A stretch of 64,000 bases of DNA from contig JAGYKL010000005.1 in assembly GCA_018401705.1 (NCBI GenBank), forward strand, positions 98,062 to 162,061, given 5' to 3'. Origin of the DNA: Bacteroidia bacterium (lineage in GTDB: Bacteria; Bacteroidota; Bacteroidia; M30B66). The first letter of the stretch is position 1. Each line of letters starts with the position of its first letter. Made by a program: the position numbers and the translations under genes. The notes under the pieces are model-generated. The model saw nothing but the letters and a program-made list of their open reading frames with translations, was not told the DNA's origin and ran no database searches. Shown here one piece after another: positions 9,521 to 19,028 of the stretch.

Positions 9521-10891
9521 ATGATTTCAATTGCAGTGCTGGGGGCTGGGCGCTCCGCTGGATACTTTATAGATTATACAATTAATTTATGTAAAGACAG
9601 AGGCTGGCGATTGACTATCGCAGATATGCAAACTTCTCATCTTGAAAAGTATCAAGCAGATTATCCTTCACTTGCATTGATGAATGCTTCTTTGAACGAG
9701 CAGAATGAACGCTTGCGGGTTATTGAAGGTGCTGATTGGGTTGTTTCTTTATTACCTGCTTTCATGCATGTTGATGTTGCAAAAGACTGTTTGATTAAGG
9801 GATGCAATCTTGCAACTGCCTCCTACGTAAGTGAAGAAATGCAAGAACTTGGAGCGGAAGCGGAAAAAAAAGGACTTATATTTTTAAACGAATGCGGTCT
9901 AGATCCGGGAATTGATCATATGTCGGCTGTAAAGATTATTAATGACTTACGAGCTAATGGGGCAGAAATTATTGGATATAAGTCATATTGCGGTGGCCTA
10001 ATTGCTCCGCAGTTTAATGATAACCCATGGAAATACAAATTCAGCTGGAACCCTAGAAACGTTATTTTAGCCGGAAATGGAGTGTCAACAGCGCTTTTAG
10101 ATGGAGAAATCAAGGTTATTCCATATCATCATAATTTTCAGAGACCTGAAGAAATTTTGATGCCTGATGATTCGGCTTATGAGGCTTATATCAACCGTGA
10201 TTCGCTTAGTTATCAATCTATTTATGATTTAGAAGATGTTAAAACAATGGTTAGAGGTACATTGAGGTATCCTGGCTATTGCCGAGCTTGGAATATTCTT
10301 ATACATCTAGGCCTAACAGATAATAGCTATAAATATCCCTTAAGTGAAGGGATGACATACAAAGAATTTCTTTGTTCATTTTTATTAGGAAACAACCATA
10401 CTGACATTAGCGATAGCATAAGACAGACTATCGGAATGCCTGATTATGAACAAGATGCAATTGACAAGGTTCTATGGACAGGCTTAAATAGTAATGAAAT
10501 AGTTCCTACTGATACTCAAGGAAGTCCAGCTGCAATTCTTCAAAACCTGCTTGAAAAGAAATGGTTACTTAAGGAAGATGACCATGATCTGGTGGTGATG
10601 CAGCACCAGGTAAAATTTACACTCGAAGGGGAAACTAAGATGTTTGTTAGCTCACTTCACCTTGAAGGTGAAGGACGTGTATCAACTGCAATGTCAAAAA
10701 CAGTTGGTCTTCCGCTTGCAATTGCGGTGAAAACACTAATTGATAATCCAAGTAAAAAGAAAGGCATTGTAATTCCAATTTACAAAAGCATTTATGAGCC
10801 TGTTCTAGAAGAATTAAAAAGCTTCGGGGTTGAGTTCAGTGAAAAGGTTATTTCGCTATCAGAACCTGTAACCGAAAGCAAACCAGAATGA
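9521..10891 (+). CDS. Saccharopine dehydrogenase-family oxidoreductase
   Basis: A 456-aa cytoplasmic enzyme. The N-terminal Rossmann fold begins with VLGAGRSAG (NAD(P) binding). The family core contains NECGLDPGIDHMSA, YKSYCGGL and DNPWKYKFSWNP, typical of the saccharopine reductase (LYS9-like) C-terminal domain. The length fits that family. In lysine metabolism such enzymes make or split saccharopine, but no other lysine gene is nearby, so the substrate stays open. The end overlaps the convergent gene by 33 nt. Confidence 0.88.
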   Translation: MISIAVLGAGRSAGYFIDYTINLCKDRGWRLTIADMQTSHLEKYQADYPSLALMNASLNEQNERLRVIEGADWVVSLLPAFMHVDVAKDCLIKGCNLATASYVSEEMQELGAEAEKKGLIFLNECGLDPGIDHMSAVKIINDLRANGAEIIGYKSYCGGLIAPQFNDNPWKYKFSWNPRNVILAGNGVSTALLDGEIKVIPYHHNFQRPEEILMPDDSAYEAYINRDSLSYQSIYDLEDVKTMVRGTLRYPGYCRAWNILIHLGLTDNSYKYPLSEGMTYKEFLCSFLLGNNHTDISDSIRQTIGMPDYEQDAIDKVLWTGLNSNEIVPTDTQGSPAAILQNLLEKKWLLKEDDHDLVVMQHQVKFTLEGETKMFVSSLHLEGEGRVSTAMSKTVGLPLAIAVKTLIDNPSKKKGIVIPIYKSIYEPVLEELKSFGVEFSEKVISLSEPVTESKPE

Positions 10892-11623
10892 AGCGGTTGT
10901 AACCGTGTTTCTGTTATTAGGAGAAGCGTCGAAATATCTTCTTGAGCCTAAACCTAAAGAAGATGTTATAGTTAGTTCTTTAACGGGATTCCAGGTGAAA
11001 CCACCTTGAAACAGTATAGAAGCATAAGCTGATGAAGTGATTACGGATTGATAATTAAATTCATCATAAACTTCATAACGAAATCTGGCTAATCCTGATC
11101 TTATAGCAGGACCAATGTAAAAGCTAGCCTGACGCTGTCCAAAAGGATAAAAATTCAAGTCAATTCCTGAATAAAAGACATTGTAGCTGTTAAATACTAT
11201 ATCATTAAGAGTATTACCGTAAAGGCTAAAACTAACAGGCACACGAAGACCTAATTTACCTTGTTCTCCAACGATTCGTTCATATCCGAGAGTTACATTT
11301 TGAAAAAGAATATCAATTACATTTAAGTAGATATGGTTATTACCTAAGTCAGAGGGCGTCACTTTGAAAGAGGAACCCGAATTTTTTTTCATTTCATTAA
11401 AAACATCAACAGCTCCACTTTCATAAGCTATTCGATTAACATCTTCGATGTACATTCTATAATCAGGACCAGTGAGATTACTGAATTTCTTGTATTTGAT
11501 CTCCTTTCTTCCAATCTCAATTACCTTAGCCTCAATGGCATCACCTTTCAAAGTATAAATCATATCCTGAGCGAAAATAAAAGCAGGACTGATGATGAGC
11601 ATGATGATGAATAGATGTTTCAT
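10859..11623 (-). CDS. Outer membrane protein of unknown function
   Basis: About 254 aa, starting at the ATG at 11623. A longer frame reaches back to 11701 but runs into the terminator stem of the upstream gene, so it is rejected. It has a signal peptide (FIFAQ) and then a ~55-residue domain (YTLKGDAIEAKVIEIG ... YIEDVNRIAYESG) that I have seen in other Bacteroidota surface proteins. The rest has alternating hydrophobics and ends in FWFAFGYRF; the terminal Phe is typical of beta-barrels. It is convergent and overlapping with the upstream oxidoreductase. Confidence 0.72.
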   Translation of the reverse strand: MKHLFIIMLIISPAFIFAQDMIYTLKGDAIEAKVIEIGRKEIKYKKFSNLTGPDYRMYIEDVNRIAYESGAVDVFNEMKKNSGSSFKVTPSDLGNNHIYLNVIDILFQNVTLGYERIVGEQGKLGLRVPVSFSLYGNTLNDIVFNSYNVFYSGIDLNFYPFGQRQASFYIGPAIRSGLARFRYEVYDEFNYQSVITSSAYASILFQGGFTWNPVKELTITSSLGLGSRRYFDASPNNRNTVTTASFWFAFGYRF

Positions 11624-11688
11624 TTTCTGTAAGTATATATCGGATAACGAAGATTGCATATTATTGTTATATATAAAAGCGGTAAACA

Positions 11689-11720
11689 AAAAAAGCCTCA
11701 CTTAAAGGTGAGGCTTTTTT
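11689..11720 (-). terminator. Intrinsic terminator of the M43 protease gene
   Basis: Stem AAAAAAGCCTCAC / GTGAGGCTTTTTT around a short TTAAAG loop, 18 nt beyond the stop of the gene at 11738. The T-run in the minus-strand transcript supports termination. Confidence 0.85.
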
Positions 11721-11737
11721 GATAATAAAAATTTGCT

Positions 11738-13864
11738 TTAGTTCTTAACCAGCTTTTTATGGTATTTAACACCCTCAATTTCAAGCTCAACCATGTAAAT
11801 ACCTGAAGAAATAGAAGAAATATCAAGATTGAAATTTTGAATTCCATTTTGAACTTTAGTATTAAGTGGGGTTAGCACATTTTTGCCTAACATATCTAGC
11901 AAACGAATTTGTGCAAAGCCAGGTTTCTCCATATTAAACTCTAAGCTTAAGCTTGAAGAAGCAGGGTTAGGGAAAATATTTAAGTCAACTAAATTAGCTA
12001 GAGAACCAATTGCAAGAGCTTCACCAATTCTAATATCATCGAGATAAAGATTGTTACTTCCTACTTCTCCAGCAATAAATTCAAACTTGAATCTTACATT
12101 ATCTTGGGATGAAACACCAGATAAACCAACAGCAAGTTCACTCCATTGAGAAGTTTCGGTAGGAACAAATTCACTACTATAGTATCCCGCTGTAATTAGA
12201 TCATCTCCAGTCCATGATTTTCTCAAAATCCAGGTTTGACCACAATTATTAGAGGTATAAACTCTTAATTGATCATTTGGCTCTCCGCCGCGCTCTGCAG
12301 CAGAAATTCTAAAAATCATACTTGGTGTTGAAACACTTGAGATATTGTAAGAGGGAGTTATAAACACATCGGCTTCACTGGTTGTGTTGTTAAAATTCCT
12401 CATTCGTATGCAACTATTGTAAGGTCCAAAACCTGTCCAAGGACTAAACTCCCATTTGTTAGCGGTATTATCGGAATTTTCAATTCTATATTTGCTTTCA
12501 AAATCAGCCTGGATATCTAAACCATCCCAGAAAGGCCCTTGAGCATTCTCAGCAGCATCCTCGCTAATAATTACCCAGCCAGTTTTTTCAATAACATCTG
12601 AACCAAGGCTATTGGAAACAGTTAGTTTCACTTTGTATGTGCCTGGAACATCATAAGAAACAATAGGACTAGCTGCTGAAGAAGTTGCAGGATCTCCACC
12701 TTCAAATTCCCAAGCTCTTTCGTAATTCTGTGCGTTGTAGGATACATCAGAAAACGTGATTGTACTTCCCGCGCAAACTAAATTTCTATTCTCACAGAAA
12801 TTTGCAAACGGCTGACAAACTTGAGGGTTCAACAGATCTTCATCTCTTGTACCAGTTGCAGCTAGGTTAACATCAGACCAAATAAATGCCCGTATTGCAG
12901 ATAAAGTTGCATCCATCACTTCTTTTTGTCCCATCGTAAACATCCCCATACAGTTGTCATCAGAATAGTCCATATAGTTCATGAACATTTCGCCATTGAT
13001 AGTATCACCTCCAGCACAGCCACCAACATTATAAGGATAATCATCCCAGCAAACTCCGTAATTAGGAGCTTCGGCAATAGGAGTATCATCAATTCCATCG
13101 CTACCGCAGTCAGCATCACCCCAAATATGGCGAAGTCCGAGCCAGTGACCAATTTCATGAGTGGCTGTACGTCCTACTCTACCTGCAGCAGTTCCGATAC
13201 TTCCAGTATAGTCGTGTCTCAACACGATACCATCAGTTGAAAGCAATCCTCCTAAAGGAAATTGTGCATATCCCAGCACTGTTCCTTGCGTTGTAACGAA
13301 TGAAGCAATTGATTTAACAACCCAAACATTTAAGTATTTGTATGAATTCCAATGACTAACAGATTTAACACCGTTATCATTGCTTGCATCATTCGTTTTT
13401 GGAGAATATACTCTTACAATACCATCAGTACAGTTGCCTAAATCATCTTTGGTTGCAAGGCGAAATTCAATTTCACAATCAGCAGCTAGTTCACCAAAAG
13501 CGTTTGGAACTAGACTGAAATTAGCATTATTCAAACTAAAATCCTCATTCAGAATTCTAATTTGATCTTCTATCTGAGCTTTTGAAATATTTTCGGGACC
13601 ACATTCATGAATAACATGAAAGACCACTGGAATAATTCTCTTCTCCCCTGCTTTAGCTCTTTCCTGAGGATTTTTTGCTAAATACGTTTGAAGCTGTGAC
13701 TGAAATTCAGCCTGTTGAGCTCGTATTTCAGGGTGGAGTTGCATTTCCTTTTCAAGCACATCCATAGTGGAGCACTTGTTTGGATTATGCTGAGATTGAG
13801 CAGATGCACTAAAGCCGATGATAGCCATCAGCATGATAAGTAAAACACTTTTAAAACTTCTCAT
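11738..13864 (-). CDS. Secreted M43-family zinc metalloprotease with PKD domain and type A T9SS sorting domain
   Basis: A 708-aa protein with a signal peptide (GFSASAQ). The pappalysin-type (M43) catalytic domain has the zinc motif HEIGHWLGLRH and the Met-turn MNYMDYSDDNC. A PKD domain follows at about 360-435 (ITFSDVSYNAQNYERAWEFEGG), then a beta-sandwich that ends LYLDDIRIG. The C-terminal ~80 residues (NIFPNPASSSLSLEF ... KKLVKN) are a type A T9SS domain, so it should be exported by T9SS and anchored or released at the surface. A second, shorter M43 protease lies at 26827-28098. Confidence 0.94.
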   Translation of the reverse strand: MRSFKSVLLIMLMAIIGFSASAQSQHNPNKCSTMDVLEKEMQLHPEIRAQQAEFQSQLQTYLAKNPQERAKAGEKRIIPVVFHVIHECGPENISKAQIEDQIRILNEDFSLNNANFSLVPNAFGELAADCEIEFRLATKDDLGNCTDGIVRVYSPKTNDASNDNGVKSVSHWNSYKYLNVWVVKSIASFVTTQGTVLGYAQFPLGGLLSTDGIVLRHDYTGSIGTAAGRVGRTATHEIGHWLGLRHIWGDADCGSDGIDDTPIAEAPNYGVCWDDYPYNVGGCAGGDTINGEMFMNYMDYSDDNCMGMFTMGQKEVMDATLSAIRAFIWSDVNLAATGTRDEDLLNPQVCQPFANFCENRNLVCAGSTITFSDVSYNAQNYERAWEFEGGDPATSSAASPIVSYDVPGTYKVKLTVSNSLGSDVIEKTGWVIISEDAAENAQGPFWDGLDIQADFESKYRIENSDNTANKWEFSPWTGFGPYNSCIRMRNFNNTTSEADVFITPSYNISSVSTPSMIFRISAAERGGEPNDQLRVYTSNNCGQTWILRKSWTGDDLITAGYYSSEFVPTETSQWSELAVGLSGVSSQDNVRFKFEFIAGEVGSNNLYLDDIRIGEALAIGSLANLVDLNIFPNPASSSLSLEFNMEKPGFAQIRLLDMLGKNVLTPLNTKVQNGIQNFNLDISSISSGIYMVELEIEGVKYHKKLVKN

Positions 13865-13962
13865 GTTTGTTATTTTTATTCCAATATTTTACAGGCGCAC
13901 AAGAATAATAAATAATTCCTGTAGATGCTCATAAAATTTAACGAATTATTAAATTAAGCATT

Positions 13963-13993
13963 CAAATTTACTTGAAAATTATTCGGACAGCAA
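13963..13993 (-). promoter_or_regulatory. Probable promoter of the M43 protease gene
   Basis: On the minus strand a -7 box TAAATTTG (13970-13963) fits the Bacteroidota consensus TAnnTTTG. A TTG at 13993-13991 lies 20 nt upstream as a -33 element. The predicted start of transcription is near 13957, giving a leader of about 93 nt. Confidence 0.5.
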
Positions 13994-14065
13994 TAACAAA
14001 AATTCAGGGTTGTCGGAAATACAAGTTTACGTTATCCCAATACCCGGGCTGGACATATGATATAT

Positions 14066-16093
14066 TCAGCTAATTTTCAACGCATTGCAAACCTCCCAAT
14101 TCCAAATTGCCAGACCTTTAAGAGTGCAATATTGCTGAAGTTTCATCTGTTCTGAAAAAGAAAGACTAGCATCTACACTTATAATCATAGGACGCAGCAA
14201 ATTAATCCATTGGTCTATATACTCTATGTTAGATGATTGAACATGAATCATCCATTTACAGGACGTAGGAGGAGCAATAACTTTCATCCCATCCTTAAGG
14301 ATGAAAAAACCTTTGTTTTGATTTACCATAATTAACTTCTGATCATTGATAGTATTCTCCCAATTTCTAGTCTTGATTTGTGTTTCCCAAATTTTATCGC
14401 TTCCACAATAATACATAAACCGAGTTTGTTTGTTTTTTAATGTTGCATACATCATACTAGACGTAGAAAACCGTGTTCGTTCAGAAAAGCCAACTAATAA
14501 AGAGAATCCTAAAATAGAAATCAGGATAAATCTGAGCTGAACAAGGCTATTCATTTGATGAAGATTTAGCAAGAAAAACACAATGAGCAGCAAAATCAGT
14601 GCATTCTGGAGTGAAAAATCATTAAACAATATTGTGGAGTGTGGAATATTTGAAATAAGGTCTGAAAGCTTAATAAGAAACTCGATGCATATCATACATA
14701 CAGTCAAGAAAATCTCACCCAGATATGGAATAAATTGTAAACTCAGAGCTAGGAAACCAGTAAATGTTATAATGGAAGCTAGTGGAATTGCAAACAAATT
14801 AGAGATCATAAAAAAGGCAGGAAACTTACCGAATATATAAAGGCTCAAAGGAGCCGTTGCGATTTGAGCCGATGTTGAAATGAGTAAACTGAGCAGTACC
14901 CATTTAACAGGTTTTATTTCAATTCGATTAATGATTTGTGAATATGGACTGATTGATAGAATACCATAAACTGCCAAAAAAGAAAGCCAAAAACCTATGT
15001 CATTAATCATCAACGGATTTAAACAGATTAGTATTATTGCAGTTCCGAAGAGAGTATTGAAAGGCTGTTTATGGCTTTTGAGCAAAATTGCTAGAGAAGT
15101 GATAGAAAGCATAGTTGCTGCGCGACAAACTGAAGGGCTGAGCCCTGTTATAAATGCATAGCCCCATAAAACGATTATTGTGATAAAAAAAGCAACAAGC
15201 TTGTTATTACGGCTATTAAGTAAGACATCTAGAATAAAGGAGAGTAGCTGATATATTAAGCCTACATGCAATCCACTTACTGCAAGTAAGTGGATAATAC
15301 CACTGCTTGAGAATGATTCTTTTAAATCTTCATCTAAGTTTAGCTTATCTCCTAGGAGAAGTGCTCCTGCTAACTGCTTATTCTTTTCTGAAAATTCAGA
15401 ATCGTATATATAACCTAATAAATCTTTTTGAAGGTCGCCAGAAAGGCGTTTGGAATAAAGTAAGTCAGATGCAAGAAACAGCCTTTTCGACGTGAAATTT
15501 ATAATGCCACTGTATCCATTTGAGACTAGCCAAGATCTATAATCAAAATCGGCATTTGGTTCTGAAATTGGTGGATTACTGATTTTTGTTTGAAGAATGT
15601 AATAATCACCAGCCTTAATAAACTTCAAATCATCCTTTTGAAAGCTATTACATTTTAACTTGGCACTCGTTGCTAACCAAGTGGAGTTATGGAATACCGA
15701 TATGAGATCAGCGTCAAATTTGACTATCCCATTTTTTGAGAATCGAGGATGGCTTGAAATTTTTACTTTAAGCAATAAATCTTGATCTAGCAATTCTGAT
15801 GAAAAGAATGACTTATCATCAAAAGAATTACTCACCTGAGACATGAAAATACCTGAAAAGAAGATAGATATTAATAAGAAGGCGGCAGAAAGTCTTTGAG
15901 CTTTGAATTGATGAGCCCGACAAAATTTAGTCAATGCATTAGAACATAAAATAAGGGAGAAAACTACTATGATACTTAGGTCTGCACTAACATAAGAAAC
16001 ATACTCTGCTACTTTAATACCAGCAAGAAAGAATAATGCTGGTCGCACTAAAGGATTGACTTTCCAAAATGAAAGTTTGTGAATTGGCTTCAT
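14066..16093 (-). CDS. comEC: ComEC/Rec2-family DNA-uptake channel protein
   Basis: About 675 aa from the ATG at 16093; a TTG two codons upstream is less likely. Hydrophobic segments lie at ~20-75 and ~240-540. An N-terminal soluble region (DUF4131-like, ~85-220) precedes the competence core: SGIIHLLAVSGLHVGL, then ITGLSPSVCRAATM. ComEC carries single-stranded DNA across the inner membrane in natural transformation. The last ~130 residues are shorter than, and do not show the HxHxDH motif of, the metallo-beta-lactamase domain present in many ComECs. A strong terminator lies only 12 nt upstream of the start. Confidence 0.9.
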   Translation of the reverse strand: MKPIHKLSFWKVNPLVRPALFFLAGIKVAEYVSYVSADLSIIVVFSLILCSNALTKFCRAHQFKAQRLSAAFLLISIFFSGIFMSQVSNSFDDKSFFSSELLDQDLLLKVKISSHPRFSKNGIVKFDADLISVFHNSTWLATSAKLKCNSFQKDDLKFIKAGDYYILQTKISNPPISEPNADFDYRSWLVSNGYSGIINFTSKRLFLASDLLYSKRLSGDLQKDLLGYIYDSEFSEKNKQLAGALLLGDKLNLDEDLKESFSSSGIIHLLAVSGLHVGLIYQLLSFILDVLLNSRNNKLVAFFITIIVLWGYAFITGLSPSVCRAATMLSITSLAILLKSHKQPFNTLFGTAIILICLNPLMINDIGFWLSFLAVYGILSISPYSQIINRIEIKPVKWVLLSLLISTSAQIATAPLSLYIFGKFPAFFMISNLFAIPLASIITFTGFLALSLQFIPYLGEIFLTVCMICIEFLIKLSDLISNIPHSTILFNDFSLQNALILLLIVFFLLNLHQMNSLVQLRFILISILGFSLLVGFSERTRFSTSSMMYATLKNKQTRFMYYCGSDKIWETQIKTRNWENTINDQKLIMVNQNKGFFILKDGMKVIAPPTSCKWMIHVQSSNIEYIDQWINLLRPMIISVDASLSFSEQMKLQQYCTLKGLAIWNWEVCNALKIS

Positions 16094-16104
16094 GTACAAA
16101 TAAA

Positions 16105-16133
16105 AAAAAAGCCTCGCATTGCGAGGCTTTTTT
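16105..16133 (-). terminator. Intrinsic terminator of the adhesin/SprF/PorE operon
   Basis: Stem AAAAAAGCCTCGC / GCGAGGCTTTTTT with an ATT loop, 26 nt beyond the stop of the PorE-like gene and 12 nt before the comEC start codon. Confidence 0.85.
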
Positions 16134-16158
16134 AAATACTTGTATACGTTTAAAACGA

Positions 16159-18048
16159 TTATTCAATCACCTTAAATTCTGTTCTACGATTTAACTGATG
16201 CTCTTCTTCAGAACAAGATTCACAAGCGCATGCAGCTTTAGGCTGTGATTCGCCGTAACCTTTGTACGTTAATCGTTTAGCATCAATATCTCTTAAAGTA
16301 CAATACTTAACAACAGATTTAGCTCTATTTTCAGATAGCTTCTGATTGTAAGCATCATCACCGCGACAGTCTGTATGTGAACCGAACTCAACTTTGTAAT
16401 TAGGATTGTCGATAAGCATTTGAACCATTTTATCTAATTCAAGAGCTGCATCAGGACGGATATCCCATTTATTATAATCATAATAGATATCAAGAACGCG
16501 AGGTCCAGTTGTTCTTTCAAGTGCAATAATTTTTCCTGCTTCGCAAGATTTAATTACATCAGAACAAGGCTTGTCAACTGTAGAGATTTCAATGGAATTA
16601 GTTAATGTTTGATCGAATCTTGCATTAACCGTGAAGTTATGTCCACCAGGAAGACGGAAATAAGCAATACCAGCAGCATCAGTAGTAGTTGAATCAATAG
16701 CTCCAGTTTCATTGTTCTGGGCATAAACCATTGCTCCAACAAATGCTTCCTTAGTTTCTTTGTCTTGAACGCAAATTTCTGCGGAGATAACAGGATCCTT
16801 ATAAATTACTTCATACAATTTATCAACTCCTGATCTTGAAGAAGTAAGATTTCCAATTTTTCCATCTGAATCAATGTTAAAACTAAAGTCATCTCTAGAT
16901 GAGTTGATTGGAGATTTCATATTTATGGGCTGAGTCCAAGAGTCTCCATTTTTAGAAGACTTGAAAATATCAAGACCTCCCATACCAGCATGACCATCTG
17001 AAGAGAAATAAAGCTTTTCATCAAAACCCATTTGAGGCATCATGTCACGACCTGCTGTATTAATCATTGGACCTAAATTTTTAGGTTCTCCCCAAGAATC
17101 TCCATTAGCAGCGCATACATATATATCTGTTTGACCATAACCACCTTCTCTATCTGAAGAAAAGTAAAGTAATTTACCATCAGGGCTTAATGCTGGATGA
17201 CCGTTTGAATAGTCATCACTATTATAAGGGAACTCTTCGATGTTAGTCCACTCACCTTCTAAGAATACAGCTTTATAGATTTTCAAATTAACCACATCGG
17301 AAGTGTTCTTCTTCACTTTTCCCTTAGTTTGGTTAGTTCTAGTGAAATACATTGTTTGACCATCGGCAGAGAACGTTGCAAAAGCATCATGAAACTCACT
17401 GTTAACACCACCTTTTAGGTAATCAGGTGCAAGCCATGCACCAGCTTTATCTTTCTTAGTGTAATACAAATCCATGTATGACATTCCTGAATAAGGATCT
17501 CTTTCTGATTTGCCTTCAACTATGCTTTGAGCAGTAAACACATAACCATAGTTATAAGGAGAAGCGCCGAAAGCTGTAGTAGTTCCGCTTAACTCTATAG
17601 GCTTAATAGAATAAGCACAAGTGTCAAGTTGATTATCAAACTTCTGTGGATTTTCGCAAGCATCGATTAGACCTTTAACGATTTTATCATCAGGAACAGA
17701 AGCTGCGTACTTTGAAAAAGCAGCTTTAGCTTCACCATATTTCTGGTTTTGCATAAGAACTTTTCCATAAAAGAACTGATCTTCCGGAGTGCTTTCATCC
17801 ATGGCAACTACATCCTTGTAAACTTCCTCAGCAGCGCTGAGATTATTCATTAGGCGGTAAGAATTAGCCAATTTAGATTTAGCTTCATATAGAGGTTCTT
17901 TATCGATAGACTTATTATACTGAGTTACTGCATCAGAATAAGCATACGAGTCATATTTTTTATTTCCTTGATTCAGGAAATACTTGGCACCGCATCCACT
18001 GAAGAGCAGACCAAGACTTAAAAGAAGAACTGGGTATGTTTTTTTCAT
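16159..18048 (-). CDS. PorE-like OmpA-family lipoprotein (TPR, beta-propeller, CRD, OmpA)
   Basis: About 629 aa from the ATG at 18048, which begins the signal peptide directly; an ATG eight codons earlier overlaps the upstream stop. Lipobox LLFSGCG. Domain order: TPR-like helices (~20-130), PD40/WD40-like propeller blades (~150-400; ALSPDGKLLYFSSDREGG, LYFSSDGHAGMGGLDIFKS), a carboxypeptidase-regulatory-like domain (~415-495) and a C-terminal OmpA peptidoglycan-binding domain (VEFGSHTDCRGDDAYNQKLSENRA). This is the layout known for PorE of the T9SS. It lies directly after a PorP/SprF gene, consistent with a T9SS outer-membrane anchor complex, but similar paralogs are common. Confidence 0.88.
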   Translation of the reverse strand: MKKTYPVLLLSLGLLFSGCGAKYFLNQGNKKYDSYAYSDAVTQYNKSIDKEPLYEAKSKLANSYRLMNNLSAAEEVYKDVVAMDESTPEDQFFYGKVLMQNQKYGEAKAAFSKYAASVPDDKIVKGLIDACENPQKFDNQLDTCAYSIKPIELSGTTTAFGASPYNYGYVFTAQSIVEGKSERDPYSGMSYMDLYYTKKDKAGAWLAPDYLKGGVNSEFHDAFATFSADGQTMYFTRTNQTKGKVKKNTSDVVNLKIYKAVFLEGEWTNIEEFPYNSDDYSNGHPALSPDGKLLYFSSDREGGYGQTDIYVCAANGDSWGEPKNLGPMINTAGRDMMPQMGFDEKLYFSSDGHAGMGGLDIFKSSKNGDSWTQPINMKSPINSSRDDFSFNIDSDGKIGNLTSSRSGVDKLYEVIYKDPVISAEICVQDKETKEAFVGAMVYAQNNETGAIDSTTTDAAGIAYFRLPGGHNFTVNARFDQTLTNSIEISTVDKPCSDVIKSCEAGKIIALERTTGPRVLDIYYDYNKWDIRPDAALELDKMVQMLIDNPNYKVEFGSHTDCRGDDAYNQKLSENRAKSVVKYCTLRDIDAKRLTYKGYGESQPKAACACESCSEEEHQLNRRTEFKVIE

Positions 18049-18071
18049 AGTGTTGTTTGCTTGATACGGCA

Positions 18072-18986
18072 TTAGAAATAACGTGGGTTTTTAATCTTAA
18101 CAAGTTTTTGAATAAAGTCGTATGCTAACATGATCTCATGAGATCCGTTTTGAAATTGCCTTATAGCAGTAGTAGTATAGTCGTATGCATAACCTGCTCT
18201 TAGATTAGGAGTGATTTGAAACTGAACCATCCCTACAACAGCAGCATCATATCTGTATGAAACACCAAGCCATAAACGCTCATTGAATAAGAAGTGAGCA
18301 TTTATATCTGCGCTAAGAGGCGCTGAAGGTTCATATTTAACTAAGAAAGAAGGCTTAAAGTCAATAGAGTTGCTAAGCTTCCAAACATACCCACCGTTTA
18401 GGTAAAAATGTCTTCTTAACCCAGCATCCGAATTATCTTTCTTCCTAGAGTCGATAGTTATAACGCTAGGAACAGATAAACCTAGATACCCTCTTTCGGT
18501 GTAGTAATAAACACCAAAATCGAAACGTGGAGTCCAAACACTTTGGTTAGCATTATAAAGTGGATCACCAGCATCAGGAATATTCTGAAGATCATTTACA
18601 TTGAAAGTTTGGTTTCTAATACCAGCTCTCAATCCAAATGATAGTTGACCGCCCTTACTACCGGTTTTAATGCGGTATGAGTAGGCGGCAGAAATATCAT
18701 TGATTTGTGTAAGTCCAATATTATCATTGGCGATTACAAAACCAAGCCCCATATTCTTGTCTTTTATAGGACCGTCAACGGCTAACAAATTTGTTCTTGG
18801 AGCTCCGGGGAAACTTACCCATTGGCTTCTATGCAACAACGTTGCTCCCCAATAAGGGTGTGTTCCGGCATAAGCTGGATTCAGAAACAGCCCATTGAAC
18901 ATGTACTGGCTGACCTGTAACTCCTGCTGAGCAAAGCTTGATAAGGAGAAGGCCAGCAGGCCCATAAGTGTAACTATTCTCTTCAT
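18072..18986 (-). CDS. PorP/SprF-family type IX secretion membrane protein
   Basis: A 304-aa outer-membrane beta-barrel protein with a signal peptide (SLSSFAQ). The family start QQELQVSQYMFNGLFLNPAYAGT is followed by HRSQWVSFPGAPRT, and the protein ends with alternating beta strands and a terminal Phe. SprF of Flavobacterium is needed for secretion of the adhesin SprB, whose gene lies just upstream of it. Here too the gene follows a giant SprB-repeat protein after 42 nt and precedes the PorE-like gene. It is a likely dedicated partner of that cargo. Confidence 0.93.
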   Translation of the reverse strand: MKRIVTLMGLLAFSLSSFAQQELQVSQYMFNGLFLNPAYAGTHPYWGATLLHRSQWVSFPGAPRTNLLAVDGPIKDKNMGLGFVIANDNIGLTQINDISAAYSYRIKTGSKGGQLSFGLRAGIRNQTFNVNDLQNIPDAGDPLYNANQSVWTPRFDFGVYYYTERGYLGLSVPSVITIDSRKKDNSDAGLRRHFYLNGGYVWKLSNSIDFKPSFLVKYEPSAPLSADINAHFLFNERLWLGVSYRYDAAVVGMVQFQITPNLRAGYAYDYTTTAIRQFQNGSHEIMLAYDFIQKLVKIKNPRYF

Positions 18987-19028
18987 TTTATTTGGATTTG
19001 ATGCAGTTCGTTTTTAGTGTTATAGCGA

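Noticed and set aside
11623..11701. 78-nt N-terminal extension of the outer membrane protein
   Set aside because: It begins inside the terminator stem of the upstream gene, and the extra residues precede a clean signal peptide.
16091..16099. TTG upstream start for comEC, and similar TTG starts upstream of 29629, 39029, 39165, 45753, 47639, 49247 and 53598
   Set aside because: In each case an ATG lies close behind and begins the signal peptide, membrane segment or conserved core directly.
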